Under the pieces are notes generated by a model. It was not told the origin of the DNA. It did no database searches and worked only from the letters and a program-made list of their open reading frames with translations. The translations under genes were made by a program, and so were the position numbers. Below, one piece after another: positions 43,915 through 55,792 of a stretch of DNA of 64,000 nucleotides. The stretch comes from Podochytrium sp. JEL0797. Taxonomy: Eukaryota > Chytridiomycota > Chytridiomycetes > Chytridiales > Chytriomycetaceae. Each line of letters opens with the position of its first letter. The first letter of the stretch is position 1. The DNA is taken from positions 1 to 64,000 of the forward strand of contig JADGJG010000016.1 in assembly GCA_027596195.1 (NCBI GenBank). Reading direction: 5' to 3'.

Positions 43915-46900
43915 CTACATCTTATTCATCATCTCATACATTTCCTCCGACAACACCACATTCCCCTTCCGATCCACCGAGGCTCCACAACTCACAACCC
44001 TCCGTGGAACCACCACCTCCTCGTCCCCACAAATCTCCCGCACAACACTCTGCGTGACGGCTTGCGATCTGGATTCCGGGATCCACACCTTGAGTTTCTT
44101 GAATCCGTCTTTTGGGTGGGCAAAGAGGTTTTCAGGGAGGGAAGGGAGGTTGGAGGTGGTCGGGGTGTGGGAGGTGGGTGTGGGGACGGCGGAGGCCGCG
44201 ACGACGAGGCCTGGGAAGAAGAAGGTGATTAGGGTGGAGTATTTGGATGTGTCTTGGCCTGGGAGCAGGAAAGCGATGGATTTGGAGAGTGAGGTGGTGA
44301 AGGTGTTGCTGGTTGTCGTGGAGGGTGGAGGTGGAGAGACGGAGGGAGGCATATGCGCGTCAGTGAGTGGGGTGATGGGTTCGGCGGGGGTTGGGGTCGT
44401 GAGGGTGACGTTTGGGTCGGTGTGGTCATTTTCGTCGTGGTCCGGAACGCGCGTGTGGGGTCTTGTGAAGACTTTGGCGAAATGGTGTTGGAGGGTTTCG
44501 TCGGTTCGGAATGGGGTGGTGGGATTCGAGGGGATTGTGATGCCTTCCATGTCGAGGATGGTCTTCACGGGGATGCTGTCGATAACAGAGATGAAGGACA
44601 GTGCTTGGGAGTAGGACCAGAGGGTTATGGCGATCACGACGAGCATGAGTCCGGTGATGGGGAAGTTGAGGTTGATGGAGAACAGAGATGTAATCATGAA
44701 TTCTTTGTACGTGGATTAGAGGTTGGATCGAAATGGGGACACGTGGGAGATGGCTCACCCATTATGAAAAGGCCGGCAAACATGTGCTTGGCAGCAACAA
44801 ACAAGAACTTGCCGCCCGTCTCGTGTTTGATTCTGTAGACATACTGAAACTGATATAGGTACACCGCGTAGTAGAAGCCGAAATAAACAGTTGCAAAGCA
44901 CGACACGATTGGCGCAATAACACAAAAAATGAGCCCAATGCTCGCAGAGATTCCATGCGCTCCCATATCGGCGGCATAACGCCACTGAGGAGGTTTCGTC
45001 GAGGCGAACAGAGTCCGGGGAGTTTTGCCAAACAGCCAGGCGTTGATTGGGTTCAGAATCAAGCTCGCGATTCGCAGGATTTCGCCGGAAGGACGCGTCT
45101 GGGTATCAAAAAGCAAAAATCGGTCAGATCTCGCGAGAGTAGGAAATCCACGCTCACCATTCCCGTGACCAAGAGATATTGAACGAAAAAGTTGGCACTC
45201 TGTGGAATCGAAATCCCCAAAATGCGGATGATGGATTCGGGATTGTCTTTGATTTCGGTGATGCTCGTGAGGAGAGACGTTCCCACAATGTTCACAAACA
45301 CGATATTGCAGAGTTGGAACACGAAAAACTGCGCAAACACATCTTGCTCCATTTTCGTTTTGAGCGGAGACCCAGAGTGAACGGCGAGGAACCTCAAGAT
45401 TGGAGGGACGAGTTGGATCAAACCGGCGATAATTATGGGTGGGAGGATACCGCCAATCACTTGCGCGAGACGTGGATTGTAGATGACGAAATCGTGCACA
45501 AATCCAATGAATGATCCGATGTTGTCGAGATTGGCAAAGGCCAGTGTGGATGTGACTGTTTGTTTTTGAAGTTCGTCAGAAAGAAAAACGCACTCACTTC
45601 CAAACAAAGGCACTTACCAATGGCAGCCCAGAAGAGGGTGAGAAATACCAAGATCGCTTTCGCCGCGAGAGAACGCCACTGCCGTGCGAAATAATTCATC
45701 TAACGATTCGCAAGCCAAAACAAGTCAGCAGAATTTCCTTCAATCGAAAATAAGACAGTTAATCACTCACACCAGAGGTCTCCCAAACAACATCACTGTC
45801 GGCAACGCCTTGAATGCATTCCGACATGACGGCGGGGGCATCGTGAATCGTTGCTCGAGCCACCAAACTTGCTTGGAACGGCTTTCGAAACACAATAAAT
45901 GCCGTCGAGCTCGCCACCATCGCCGCTTTCGCCGCGTCATCCATTCCGAGATTCTCGCGCGTTTTCGAAATCTCCTCCCGCGCTTTTCGAAACTGCATAC
46001 TGTAATGGGCGATGGCATCCGTCTTTTTTCCGTACAATGGAGGGTCGCGAAATCGAGGGCGTTGATTTTCAAAGAATTCGGGGTGAGTATCGGGCAGCGG
46101 TTGTTTGCGAGCGGCTTTGGAAAAGAAACTCGCGACGGCGACTTCCAAGTTGTTTCTGGCCTTGATTTCGTTCGAGACATGTTTCGATAGTTTGTGCGGA
46201 ACACTCGCAGACAGAATCACGGCTTCGACGCTGTCGGGGCAGATTCGGTCGAAGATGCCTGCAGAGAACCGCGTATTCAGAAACACTGGAAAACGAAAGA
46301 GATCCAACGACGGCACATACATTTCAACGCGTCTTCATTTCTCCACTCCCGCGGAACATCACGCGCCATCAAAGTTCTCGCCGCTAGGGCCTGCGATTGC
46401 GAAGGGGAGGTTTGGAAGCTTTGTCTCAATCGGGCGGTTTGGCTGATCAATCGAAAGATGGCGTAGACAGTGATGGTGCACACATAGACAGTGAAGAAGA
46501 AATGGGCCCACAGTTTGTCTTGGTTCTGGACATTCCCGATGGTAAGAATATTCATGCCCGAAAGGCCTCCGCCGCCAGTAATATTGATGGGCAAGAGAAG
46601 AATTGCAGCCGGAATCGCGATGGCGAGGAACAGAATGGTCACCGTGCGCGTATAGAAAATGGCGGCGAAAGCTGAAGTGGAGATGAGTGGAAGTGGAGAT
46701 TTGAAATTTTCAAGAGCGCTCACCATCGTGGCCGCACCGCTCCAGCAGCTCCTTATCGTTCGTTTTGAGGAGCAGAAAAACAGAAACAAACGACTTGTTG
46801 AGTTCCGCGGGCCGTTTTGAGGCAGGAAGCGCAGAAACTCGTGGTTGATAAGTCAGCGGAAACAGCGGCCGCAGAACAACAAACGCCAGCAGGAATCCCA

Positions 46901-47021
46901 CCGCAAGCAACACATTCGCGCCAAGTGCGGCCTGGAAATTGGGGAACGATGAATCGATTGGCGTGGGTCCAGTCGCAGGGAGAGTGGACTCCGTTGGCTT
47001 GATTCCGGTCGTCGACTCCAT
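43915..47021 (-). CDS. CSC1/TMEM63-type osmosensitive cation channel
   Basis: Seven exons, complement of 43915-44702, 44759-45098, 45158-45555, 45618-45699, 45771-46258, 46321-46671 and 46724-47021, 914 aa; phases agree throughout. The N-terminal helix (LGANVLLAVGFLLAFVVLRPLF), a second and third helix, and a cytoplasmic domain (LMARDVPREWRNEDALK...) precede the conserved multi-helix block: VVWET, YFARQWRSLAAKAILVFLT, LAQVIGGILPPIIIAGLIQL, DVFAQFFVFQLCNIVFVNI, IPQSANFFVQYLLVTGM, YGAHG-like DMGAHGISASIGLIFCVIAP. The tail is long and polar. Family members gate cation flow in response to osmotic or membrane tension at the plasma membrane. A gene near typical length (about 800-950 aa). Confidence 0.9.
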
Positions 47022-47169
47022 TTGTTTGCGGCGAAAAAAGGGTTCGAATAATAATGATTGGAATTGCACGTGGAAAATCATCAATTAACCATATACTGCT
47101 ACTTACCGTTGCTTCTTATAACTCAACGCCTTATTCACCAGCACTCGTTCCTCAAACGCTTCCTCTCTC

Positions 47170-47340
47170 AAATGCAACCACCTCACCCACACGCGCGAGA
47201 AACACTCCAATGCCTCGAATGCGACTTGTTAACGGCGTATTTATGCGACATCATGTATCGCGTGCAGGCATATGGGGGAGATGCGGTACAAATGCAACCG
47301 ATGGCGTATCCGAACGCGTTCACATGAGAACGGGATGCAT
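47170..47340 (+). pseudogene. zinc-finger relic beside DGAT2 relic
   Basis: Traces of two linkers and Cys pairs: THTREKH then a CLEC pair, and GEMRYKCN followed by SHENGMH. No open frame joins them. The relic directly precedes the DGAT2 relic at 47415. Confidence 0.45.
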
Positions 47341-47414
47341 TCAGAGGAGGGTGTGGTGGATTAATTGGCTGCTGGTGGGAAACCAGACGTTGAATATTAG
47401 TTATTCCTCTGATA

Positions 47415-47661
47415 TCCCGTGTTTTGCGCTTGGCGAAAACGATATGTGGGACCAAATCGGGAACAACGAAGGTGGAATCGTGCGCGCGTTGAACGTCCAA
47501 ATTTTCTCCCGTACGTTGTTGTTTTTGGAAAGATTGGACCCGCGCGCTAATTAAGGTTCCCAAGGTTGAGAATCCGAGTTTGCAAGAAGCTGCGGGGTAT
47601 CATGTGTTATGCGAGGGAATTGGAAAAGAATGAATGATGTTCTGAGTTGGTGATGGCATGA
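47415..47661 (+). pseudogene. DGAT2 copy 4-like relic (3' part)
   Basis: CFALGENDMWDQIGNNEGGIVRA keeps the FGEND region of copy 4 (there FGENDIWDQVDNSEGRIVRA). After a deletion come the equivalents of KVENPSL, a YHVL segment and the tail SELV-A, with frame changes and an early stop (CGC GCT AAT TAA). The HPHG part is absent. It is a duplicated fragment of the copy 4 type, not of copies 1-3. Confidence 0.75.
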
Positions 47662-48244
47662 ATAAAGTGTTCACAGCGAATGGCTCCCTGATTGGAAAAC
47701 TATCCGTCCCTCTTTTTAAAATGTCGCCGATTCATGAGGCTTGTATAATATTTAGAGTGCGCAAAGTCGGACTCAATGAAACTACGGTCCATCGACGATA
47801 ACCAACACGTCATTTTGCGCGGAGGTCCTCCAGCACCACCTGATGGCCTCGCAAGACTGTAACAAGCCTCCTAGCTGTGGCGCTGTGACACCGCTGCGCG
47901 TATAAACGTATTTTTAAAGATTTTTCTTTCCTGTCGAAGTCTCTGGGAGAATTCATCGAAATAATTGAATGGAATACTTCTGCCGCCCGAGGGGTCAAGT
48001 GTGGTTCGCAATCGTTGTCGGTTTGAACCCTTCCATGAAAAAGAAACAACGAAACAGAATGGATTGATTCTACAGCTTACTTCGATGACCGCCAATCCCT
48101 GCAAGAATGCTGCGACGTTGTTGGCATTTCGCTTCCGTTAAATGGAAAGAAGATTAACTTGTAGAACAAACGCTTGAAATTAAACTCTTTAATTATTGCG
48201 AAGAGAAACGCATGCAAACAGACCAATACATTACACAAGTCCCG
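47662..48244. other. spacer with a fragment of a ZnF leader
   Basis: 48075-48140 (+) repeats the leader of the HAVAK-tail ZnF subfamily (TACTTCGATGACCG, CCAATCCCTGCAAGAATGC, TGCGACGTTGTTGGCATT), as in ZnF-T and ZnF-U. No fingers follow. The rest is unrecognised. Confidence 0.5.
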
Positions 48245-50080
48245 CTACTTTAACATCACCTCCAACTCCTCCACAACCTTCATAATCCTTCTCCGAGGCA
48301 AAAACGCGTCCATCCCCAAACAACTCTTCAAATCCTCCATCGTCAACGACATCAATACGTCCCCGTCGACTCCCTCGGTAACAAACTTTTCCGCCACATC
48401 CAACGAAATGCCCGCAACGCGGTGCATTAGGGACGCCACTTCGGAAGCGGTCCATTGTGCAGGGTCTAGAGCGAGGTGTAGCAATGTGAGGGTTTCTTCC
48501 AACGACTCGGTTGGGTCGATGGGAGCAAGGTTGGGCGATTCGTTGGTTCCGGGGATAGAGCCCATGATGGACCGGAACGAGCGTGAGGGGGTGAGCAAAG
48601 CAGGGCTGGTTGTTGTGCTTCCGTACGCGCTATCGGTGGAGAATGGAACGGAATTCATGTCGAGCTGGAGGTGTCCCATCCTCGAGTAAATCGTGTCGTG
48701 CAAGTCTCTCTGGCCTGTGCGGCGGGGACTCAAGCTAGGGGAAATGGGGGAGTAGTTGTTGGGGTTCGTGGTTGTGGGGGAATGGTGGTGACGTTGCTCT
48801 TCGTTGGTGCTGTTGGAGCTCGAGTCTAATCGCAGTGAAGACATGGAGGATGTGTAGCGAACTTGTTGGTATGCCTGTTGGTCGCGTGGAGACGCTCTTG
48901 GCGACAAGCTGGGGGACATTGGAGAGGACGCATCGTTGTCGGAAAACGGTGGAAGGACCGTTAATGGCACGTGAAGAGTGATGTTGGGAGTTTCCGAATT
49001 ATCGCAAATGATTTGGACTTGGAATCGGGTCTTGATTTGAATCAACGGGCTGTCGAGCGAGGCTTGGGCAATGCTTGGGTCAATGAAGAGGACCAGCTTT
49101 CGCTGGAGAGGCGCTTCTCCGTAGTTGATTTGCAGTAACGAAAAGGTCTCGTTGAATTCAGATAAAGGACGCGGGAGTCTGAAGGTGGATTCACGATTTT
49201 GCGCGCCAATATAGCGGATTTCCGTCCTTTTTGAGAAAATAGAATTCAGCTCAAGCAAACGCAGAAAGAAATATAAAAAACAATTAACAATACCTGATCG
49301 AAACATGAATCATGCGCAGCTTGATATTCTGCGGCGTCGAGAAAACAGAAAGCTCGGCCGTCACTTGCTCCCCGGCATGAAACGTTCGCGACGGAACGAA
49401 CAAATTGCAGCCGCATTTTTCTTGGGTGGGCGGGACCTCGTGTTTGAACACGGATGGAGTCATGGCCAGCTTTTGGATTCCGTTGTTGGGCACAAACACC
49501 GCGACGGGCACCTCCACTTCGTGCGAGGGGGTTGAAAAGAGGCCTTCCTGCCACGTGAGGATCGCCTTGATCACGTAACGAATGCATCCTCCGTGGCTCT
49601 CGTAACTTGGATACATGCCGTTGGAGGGAAGCTTGAACTCGAACGGAAACTTGCTCCACGCCTGTCAACAATGGGCTCGCGTCAGATCATTCTCACAGAT
49701 TCACAACAAAGCGGGAACATACATCCACTTGGGCCGATTGGAAATCAGGCACGTCCAATCCTCGAATGAAAAAAGTCTTAGCGTGTTTGTTCGGGTTGTC
49801 AGCCCCATTCGAGGTGATGAGTTTCCCGCCATGCGTCCAACGGGTATGAGTTCGGCCAATCAACTCAAGTTTGAGCGTGGCAGCCTGAGAATGGGTTTCA
49901 GCATGCAAATGGGCGTTGATCACTCCCGTATTTGTCAATTGTCACCTTCAGTGGCTTTCCAAGCTTGACAGCTATGGTTCCAGTGAGTGGCGACGCATAT
50001 CCCCAACCACTGAACGCAATGATGGAGGACCCGATCCCGGAGGACCTGCCCGATCCGGTGATTTGCAACTCGGCAGCCAT
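48245..50080 (-). CDS. arrestin-like protein with C-terminal SAM domain
   Basis: Four exons, complement of 48245-49226, 49294-49661, 49723-49884 and 49946-50080, 548 aa. The N-terminal arrestin sandwich is evident: PLTGTIAVKLGKPLK, AATLKLELIGRTHTRW, FPFEFKLPSNGMYPSYES, GGCIRYVIKAILTW. The C-terminal sandwich follows (CGCNLFVPSRTFHAGEQVTAELSV, PLQRKLVLFIDP). A Ser/Pro/Asn-rich linker leads to a SAM-like domain at the end (WTASEVASLMHRVAGIS, LKSCLGMDAFLPRRRIMKVVEEL). Alpha-arrestins select membrane cargo for ubiquitin ligases; a SAM domain would add self- or partner-association. No PPxY motif was noticed. Two permease genes and a HECT ligase lie downstream, but physical linkage does not prove a joint function. 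Confidence 0.82.
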
Positions 50081-50687
50081 GGATTTTTTTGGCTTTTTTG
50101 AGGCACGCGCCCTCCTCGCAATTTAATCATATTTCTAATTTTTCGAATGTCACATGGAACTGAGCACGCGATCTGTGTGCAAATTTGATACCTCCTTTCC
50201 GACGCAGGCTGTGCGCGACTCTCGCGATGGGGCCTTGATTTGACTATTCAATTGCTCTCAAAAATCGAGGTACCACTTATTTGGTAATTTTGAGCGTCAT
50301 TAATGCTCAGGAAAGTAGTGTGTTGCTGAATATTCGCAGAATCAACACTGGAACGCGCGTCAGAAAAAATCCTTTCGATGCGGCGGTTTCAAGATCCCGT
50401 TACGATCATAACATTACAGGAGGCTGAAAAAATTTGCGCATTACTTCAATGAAAGGGCAACGAATATATACAACGGAATACGAGTGTGAATGTCAGGGTG
50501 AGTGCAGGAAGCATGCTGCGCCAATGAAATTTTTCCAGAGATCGACTTGAACTGGACACTGACAAACGGAGGGAGTGAAACTCAAAAAGATGTGGAGTCA
50601 GAAAATCAAACTACAAAGCAGGGGGAATGAACTCTTTTTTTGGCTGTGTTAGTAAATAATAAAAAATATATGGACGCCACTCAAAAT
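50081..50687. other. divergent spacer with permease-type upstream block
   Basis: 50210-50400 holds a block (GGGGCCTT.ATTTGAC, CTCTCAAAAATCGAGG, ATATTCGCAGAATC.AC.CTGGAACGC) repeated at about 55395-55570. 50530-50620 is similar to 52820-52930 upstream of permease 2. These are remnants of tandem duplication. Confidence 0.55.
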
Positions 50688-50698
50688 GTATATAAATA
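50688..50698 (+). promoter_or_regulatory. TATA box of amino acid permease 1
   Basis: GTATATAAATAG lies about 40 bases before the start codon. The same element sits at the matching place before permease 2, in a flank that has otherwise diverged, which supports its use. Confidence 0.5.
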
Positions 50699-50734
50699 GT
50701 GCAGCACCTTCCCAGAAAGAGACTCAAACCCATT

Positions 50735-52662
50735 ATGAGCGATATCTTGAAAAACGACCTTGCCAACCCCAATCCAGTCCTCCACACGGCTCCCGACGGC
50801 GGAAAGCTGCACCGAAAGCTCGAAAGCAGACACCTCGAAATGATCGCCATCGGCGGCACCATCGGAACTGGATTGCTTTTGCGTTCCGGCGGAGCCATTG
50901 CGGTTGCCGGTCCACTCGGCGCGTTGATTTGTTTTGCGATGGTTGGATTCCAAGTGTTTGGTGTCGCCAGTTCGATCGGTGAAATGGCAACCCTGCTTCC
51001 TGTCGAAGGTGCATTTTCTGCCATGCCGACACGCTTCGTAAACCCAGCGTTTGGTTTCGCTTGCGGGTGGAACTACTGGACCAATGTGAGCCTGATCGTG
51101 TTATATTTCTCCACTAGTGTCGCTAACCACATATATTTCTAGTGGGCCTTGACATTCCCCGCAGAGATGGCTGGAATTGCTTCCCTCATGACATATTGTG
51201 AGTTCTGTTTCAACTGCTGTGTATGTTTGCGTGTTTCTAAACGATTTATAGGGATTCCAACCTCTGTTTGTCCCACCTGGGTGTGGAGTCTTGTCTACAT
51301 GGTGCCCGTTGTTGGCCTCAACATGTTCCCAGTCAGCGGGTGAGTTTTGGTTGTGTAACGCGTAAACGTGTCAACTAATATTCTGACACAAAAATACTTT
51401 TCTCAAGGTTCGGCGAAGTCGAATTTTACTTGTCCATGACCAAGATTATTGCTGTCACCCTATTTTTGATCATCAGTGCCTGTGTTTGGTTTGGTGCCGG
51501 AACAGGAACAGGGCCAATCTGGTTCAAGGTACCGTATTCTTGAATCACTATGCGTCCGAACTAAACCCATGCTGTTTTTTATATTTAGAACTGGTCCCCC
51601 GCTGTCGTAGGAGAAACTCCCTTCAACCAGTTTGTCAACATTGCCGGTGCCTTCACCACCGCCGCCTTTTCCTACGGAGGTACCGAGTTGATTGGAATCA
51701 CGGCCGGTGAGGCTGCCAACCCCAGAAAATCCGTCCCCAAGGCCATCAACGGTACCATCTACCGTATCTTCTTCTTCTACCTCTGTTCCCTCTTCTTTGT
51801 CGGAGTCCTGCTTCACTCAAGCGACCCTGTGCTCCGCTCCAAGTCGATCAAAACTTCTCCGTTCGTGTGGGTGTACAATCAAGTCGGAATCAACTTTGCT
51901 GCGGATGCAATGAACGCCGTCATCATTATCGCAGTCACCTCAGCTGCCAACTCTGCGATTTACGCTTGTGCCAGAACTTTGATGCGTCTCGCCGAGGAAG
52001 GTTCGGCTCCGAAATTCCTTGGGAAGGTTGATTCGCGTGGAGTTCCCATGATTTCTGTGATGGTGAGTTTTATTTCATTAAAAAAAATCGGTTTCTCTTT
52101 GGCTAACTCTGTGTTTATAAAGGTTGTCGCCGGGTTCGGTTTGGTCGCAGTCGGCGCCGCCTTCGCTGCCGGTCCCAACGGCGCGGGACTTGTTTTCGAT
52201 TTCCTCTCTGGTGTTATCTCCTACGGAATCATGGCAGCCTGGATGATGATGAGCATCACCCACGTCCGCTTCCGCGCAGGCTACGTCGCGCAAGGGTACA
52301 AAATCGAGGATTTGCCCTACGTTGCACCGTTCTTCCCATACACGCAGTACCTCTCCATCACGATCGGAACGTTCACCGCTGGTTGTTTGTTGTTGAGTGC
52401 GTTCTACTCGGCTGGGAGAGCCGACTTTTACAATCTCACTTGGTTTATGACCAATTCGTGGGCGTATTGCGGGGTCCCGATCGTTATTCTCTTGTTCCTC
52501 GGCCATGCCACATTCAAGAGTGGGTTCGCGTTGGTCAGACTCGAGGATATGGACTTTGAGACGGGGAAGTACATTGAATCTGCGGAAGATATTGCAGCGA
52601 ATTTGATCGCTGAAGAGAAGGGGGGCGTATTCAAGAGGATTGGGAAGGTGTTCAAAAAGTGA
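50735..52662 (+). CDS. amino acid permease (YAT family), copy 1
   Basis: Six exons, 50735-51085, 51143-51197, 51252-51339, 51408-51528, 51589-52062 and 52123-52662, 542 aa. The opening KLESRHLEMIAIGGTIGTGL is the fungal amino acid permease signature, followed by about twelve hydrophobic segments. Others include GEMATLLPVEGAFSAMPTRF, GFACGWNYWTNWALTFPAEM, GFGEVEFYLSM, TAAFSYGGTELIGITAGEA, NPRKSVPKAING and SANS-type SAANSAIYACARTL. It imports amino acids by proton symport at the plasma membrane; which ones cannot be told. The C-terminal tail has many Lys and Glu suited to ubiquitin control. The last intron (60 nt) is stop-free in frame. It forms a tandem pair with copy 2. Confidence 0.92.
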
Positions 52663-53062
52663 TAGAGTTGTAACAAAATAAATGGGTTCTCTTTCTTTAA
52701 TTTTTCTTCCTATTATTCCTGCTCTGCCCAATATGGCACCCCAGATGGTGCAGGTCTCGTCTGCAAAATGAACTTTGCAGTGCGAGTGTGCCGATGCCGA
52801 AATGAAATTTCTTTGCAATCACTTTTCTAGAAATTGACTCTTAATGATAAACAGAGGAAGTGTGCCTCGAAGCGAGCGAGTAAGAATAAGGCTTTACTTG
52901 CCGATGTGGCGTCAGAAAATCAAACAAGAACGTAGGGTGGCGCCGTAGTTAGTAATATGCTCGAGGCGGCTATTGGGCGGCTATCTAACGAGATCAAGTG
53001 GTATCAAAATTTTTTCCACCGGAAATTGATGAAAAAAAATGGAATATCGACGCCACTCATGG

Positions 53063-53071
53063 ATATAAATA
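53063..53071 (+). promoter_or_regulatory. TATA box of amino acid permease 2
   Basis: ATATAAATAG about 40 bases before the start codon, matching the element of permease 1 in sequence and position. Confidence 0.5.
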
Positions 53072-53107
53072 GCGCCGCCCCCTCCCACAATAAGACTCAA
53101 ACCCATC

Positions 53108-55043
53108 ATGAGCGACGTATTCAAAACCGACCTTCCCAACCCCAATCCAGTCCTCCACACGGCTCCCGACGGCGGAAAGCTGCACAGGAAGCTCGAAAGC
53201 AGACACCTCGAGATGATTGCAATCGGAGGAACTATCGGAACTGGACTGCTTCTGCGTTCTGGTGGTGCGATCGCGAGTGCTGGTCCCATTGGAGCGTTGA
53301 TTTGTTTCGCGATGGTTGGATTCCAAGTGTTTGGTGTCGCCAGTTCGATCGGTGAAATGGCAACCCTGCTTCCTGTCGAAGGTGCATTTTCTGCCATGCC
53401 GACACGCTTCGTAAACCCAGCGTTTGGTTTCGCTTGCGGGTGGAACTACTGGACCAATGTGAGCCTGATCGTGTTATATTTCTCCACTAGTGTCGCTAAC
53501 CACATATATTTCTAGTGGGCCTTGACATTCCCCGCAGAGATGGCTGGAATTGCTTCCCTCATGACGTATTGTGAGTTTCGTTTCAACCTCATGTCGCGGC
53601 TTTCGCATGTTGATGAACGATTTATAGGGATTCCAACCACTTCTTGTCCCACCTGGGTGTGGAGTCTTGTCTACATGGTACCCGTTGTTGGCCTCAACCT
53701 GTTCCCGGTCAATGGGTGAGTTTTCATTGAGCAACGCGTGAACCTGTCAACCGATTTTGACAAAAAAAATATTCTCAAGGTTCGGTGAAGTCGAGTTTTA
53801 CATGTCCATGATCAAGATTGTGGCTGTCGTCATCTTTTTGATTGTCAGCGCCTGCGTGTGGTTTGGTGCCGGCACAGGAACGGGTCCGCTTTGGTTCAAG
53901 GTACCGTTTTCCCTCGTCCGAACCAAACCCTTTCTGACCGGAATTGCAACTATAGAATTATAATCCTGCTGTCGTCGGAGACACCTCCTTTGACCAGTTT
54001 GTCAACATTGCCGGCGCCTTCACCACGGCCGCCTTCTCCTACGGAGGTACCGAATTGATTGGAATCACGGCTGGTGAAGCGGCCAACCCTCGAAAATCCG
54101 TCCCCAAAGCCATCAACGGGACGATCTACCGTATCTTTATTTTTTACCTCGGTTCCCTCTTCTTTGTCGGAGTCCTGCTTCACTCGAGTGACCCAGTCCT
54201 TCTGTCCTCATCCATCAAAACTTCTCCGTTCGTGTGGGTGTACAATCAAGTCGGAATCTCCTTTGCTGCGGATGCAATGAACGCCGTCATTATTATCGCA
54301 GTCACTTCGGCTGCCAATTCCTCGATTTACGCATGTGCCAGAACTTTGTTGCGTCTCGCCGAGGAAGGTTCGGCTCCCAAATTCCTTGGGAGGGTGGATT
54401 CGCGCGGAGTTCCCCTTGTTTCTGTTATGGTAAGTGTTTCTCTTTGTTATAATCTCAAGAAAGTCGTGTTGCAATTTGGCTAACTTCGCGTTCAAAAAAG
54501 GTTTGTGCTGGATTCGGTTTGGTCGCAGTCGTCGCCGCCTATGCCGCCGGCCCCAATGGCGCGGGTCTTGTTTTCGACTGGCTCTCTGGTGTTATTTCGT
54601 ATGGAATCATGGCCGCCTGGATGATGATGCTCATCACCCACCTCCGCTTCCGCGCCGGATACGTCGCGCAAGGCTACAAGATTGAGGATTTGCCCTACAT
54701 CGCACCCTTCTTCCCATACACACAGTACATTTCCATTGCCATCGGAGCGTTCACCGCGGGTTGTTTGTTCTTGAGCGCGTTCTACTCGGCTGGGAAAGTC
54801 GACTTTTACGACATTCACTGGTGGATGACCAACTCGTGGGCATATTGTGGAGTTCCTATCGTTCTGCTCTGTTTCCTTGGTCATGGAACGTTCAAGAGTG
54901 GGTTCGCACTGGTCAGATACGAGGATATGGATTTTGAGACGGGGAAGTACATTGAGTCTGCGGAAGATATTGCAGCAAATTTGGTTGCTGAAGAAAAGGG
55001 AAGTGTGTTTAAAAGGATTGGGAAGAATTTTCAAAAGAACTAA
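53108..55043 (+). CDS. amino acid permease (YAT family), copy 2
   Basis: Six exons at the same positions and phases as copy 1: 53108-53458, 53516-53570, 53628-53715, 53780-53900, 53956-54429 and 54501-55043; 543 aa. The signature GGTIGTGLLLRSGGAIA and all transmembrane landmarks of copy 1 are kept. Differences are mostly synonymous plus some conservative changes (MSDVFKTDLP, DSLIVHW-type loops, tail GSVFKRIGKNFQKN). A block around exon 1/intron 1/exon 2 is identical to copy 1 by eye, unlike the rest. Function as copy 1; divergence elsewhere allows different substrate range or regulation. Confidence 0.92.
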
Positions 55044-55792
55044 GTTGTAAATAAAAGAAAGTTATGTTTTAACATTTCTTTTCGCATTGAGGTAGTAGCG
55101 CGGCTTTAACGCGTTCCTGAACAAGAACTGAGAACAGCTCTTCTAATTCATGGGTTTTTCTGCTGCTTCGACCACAAATCCAAGCAAACTCTCATTTGCT
55201 AAAGTAGGCGAGAAGTGTTCTGCTGTCTGTTGGGGGGAAGAACTCTGTTTAGATTTGTTAAAGGAACAATCCAACTTGCAACACAATAAAAATAAGAAAG
55301 AAATAACTTATCCCATTCTCCACCACTTCAACCCATCAACATTCGACGTCTGGATTCTTCCTTCGCCACGTGCTTACTCTTCATCGAGAATCTCGTCTAG
55401 ACTCTTGCAATGGGGCCTTCATTTGACACTAACCGCTCTCAAAAATCGAGGCACGCAACTTATTAGGTGGTTTCGAGCGACAGCTATGGTTCGGGAAAGC
55501 ATTGTGATGGCCTTCGCTTTTCTACCGGTTTAGGCTAAATATTCGCAGAATCGACGCTGGAACGCATGTCAAACTTTACCCTTTGATGGGCTACTTCCCT
55601 GCTATAGAATAGCAAGAAATCAAAGTTTGATTTGGTGAAGCATCTTTAGATGCGGCGGTATCGGGATAGGATTTTTATTTTTTGTTGTAAAAATCGAAAT
55701 CAACTTTATTGGAATGTGTTTCTATGTTTGACAGGTTTGGACGCGACGTGGCTATTTTTTTAATGGAGGTGGTCCAAGGATACTTTGCGCTT
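55044..55792. other. spacer with orphan copy of the permease upstream block
   Basis: 55395-55570 repeats the block found at 50210-50400 (upstream side of permease 1) but leads to no permease; a ZnF relic follows instead. A 127-codon ATG frame at 55150-55533 overlaps this block and is judged chance. Confidence 0.5.

Noticed and set aside
46286..46320. 35-nt intron in the CSC1 gene
   Set aside because: Shorter than any other intron here; using the next acceptor gives a 62-nt intron and restores the family motif around ALKCIFDRI.
55150..55533. ATG-initiated 127-codon frame downstream of permease 2
   Set aside because: Overlaps the duplicated upstream block, has no motif and no matching frame at 50.2 kb.
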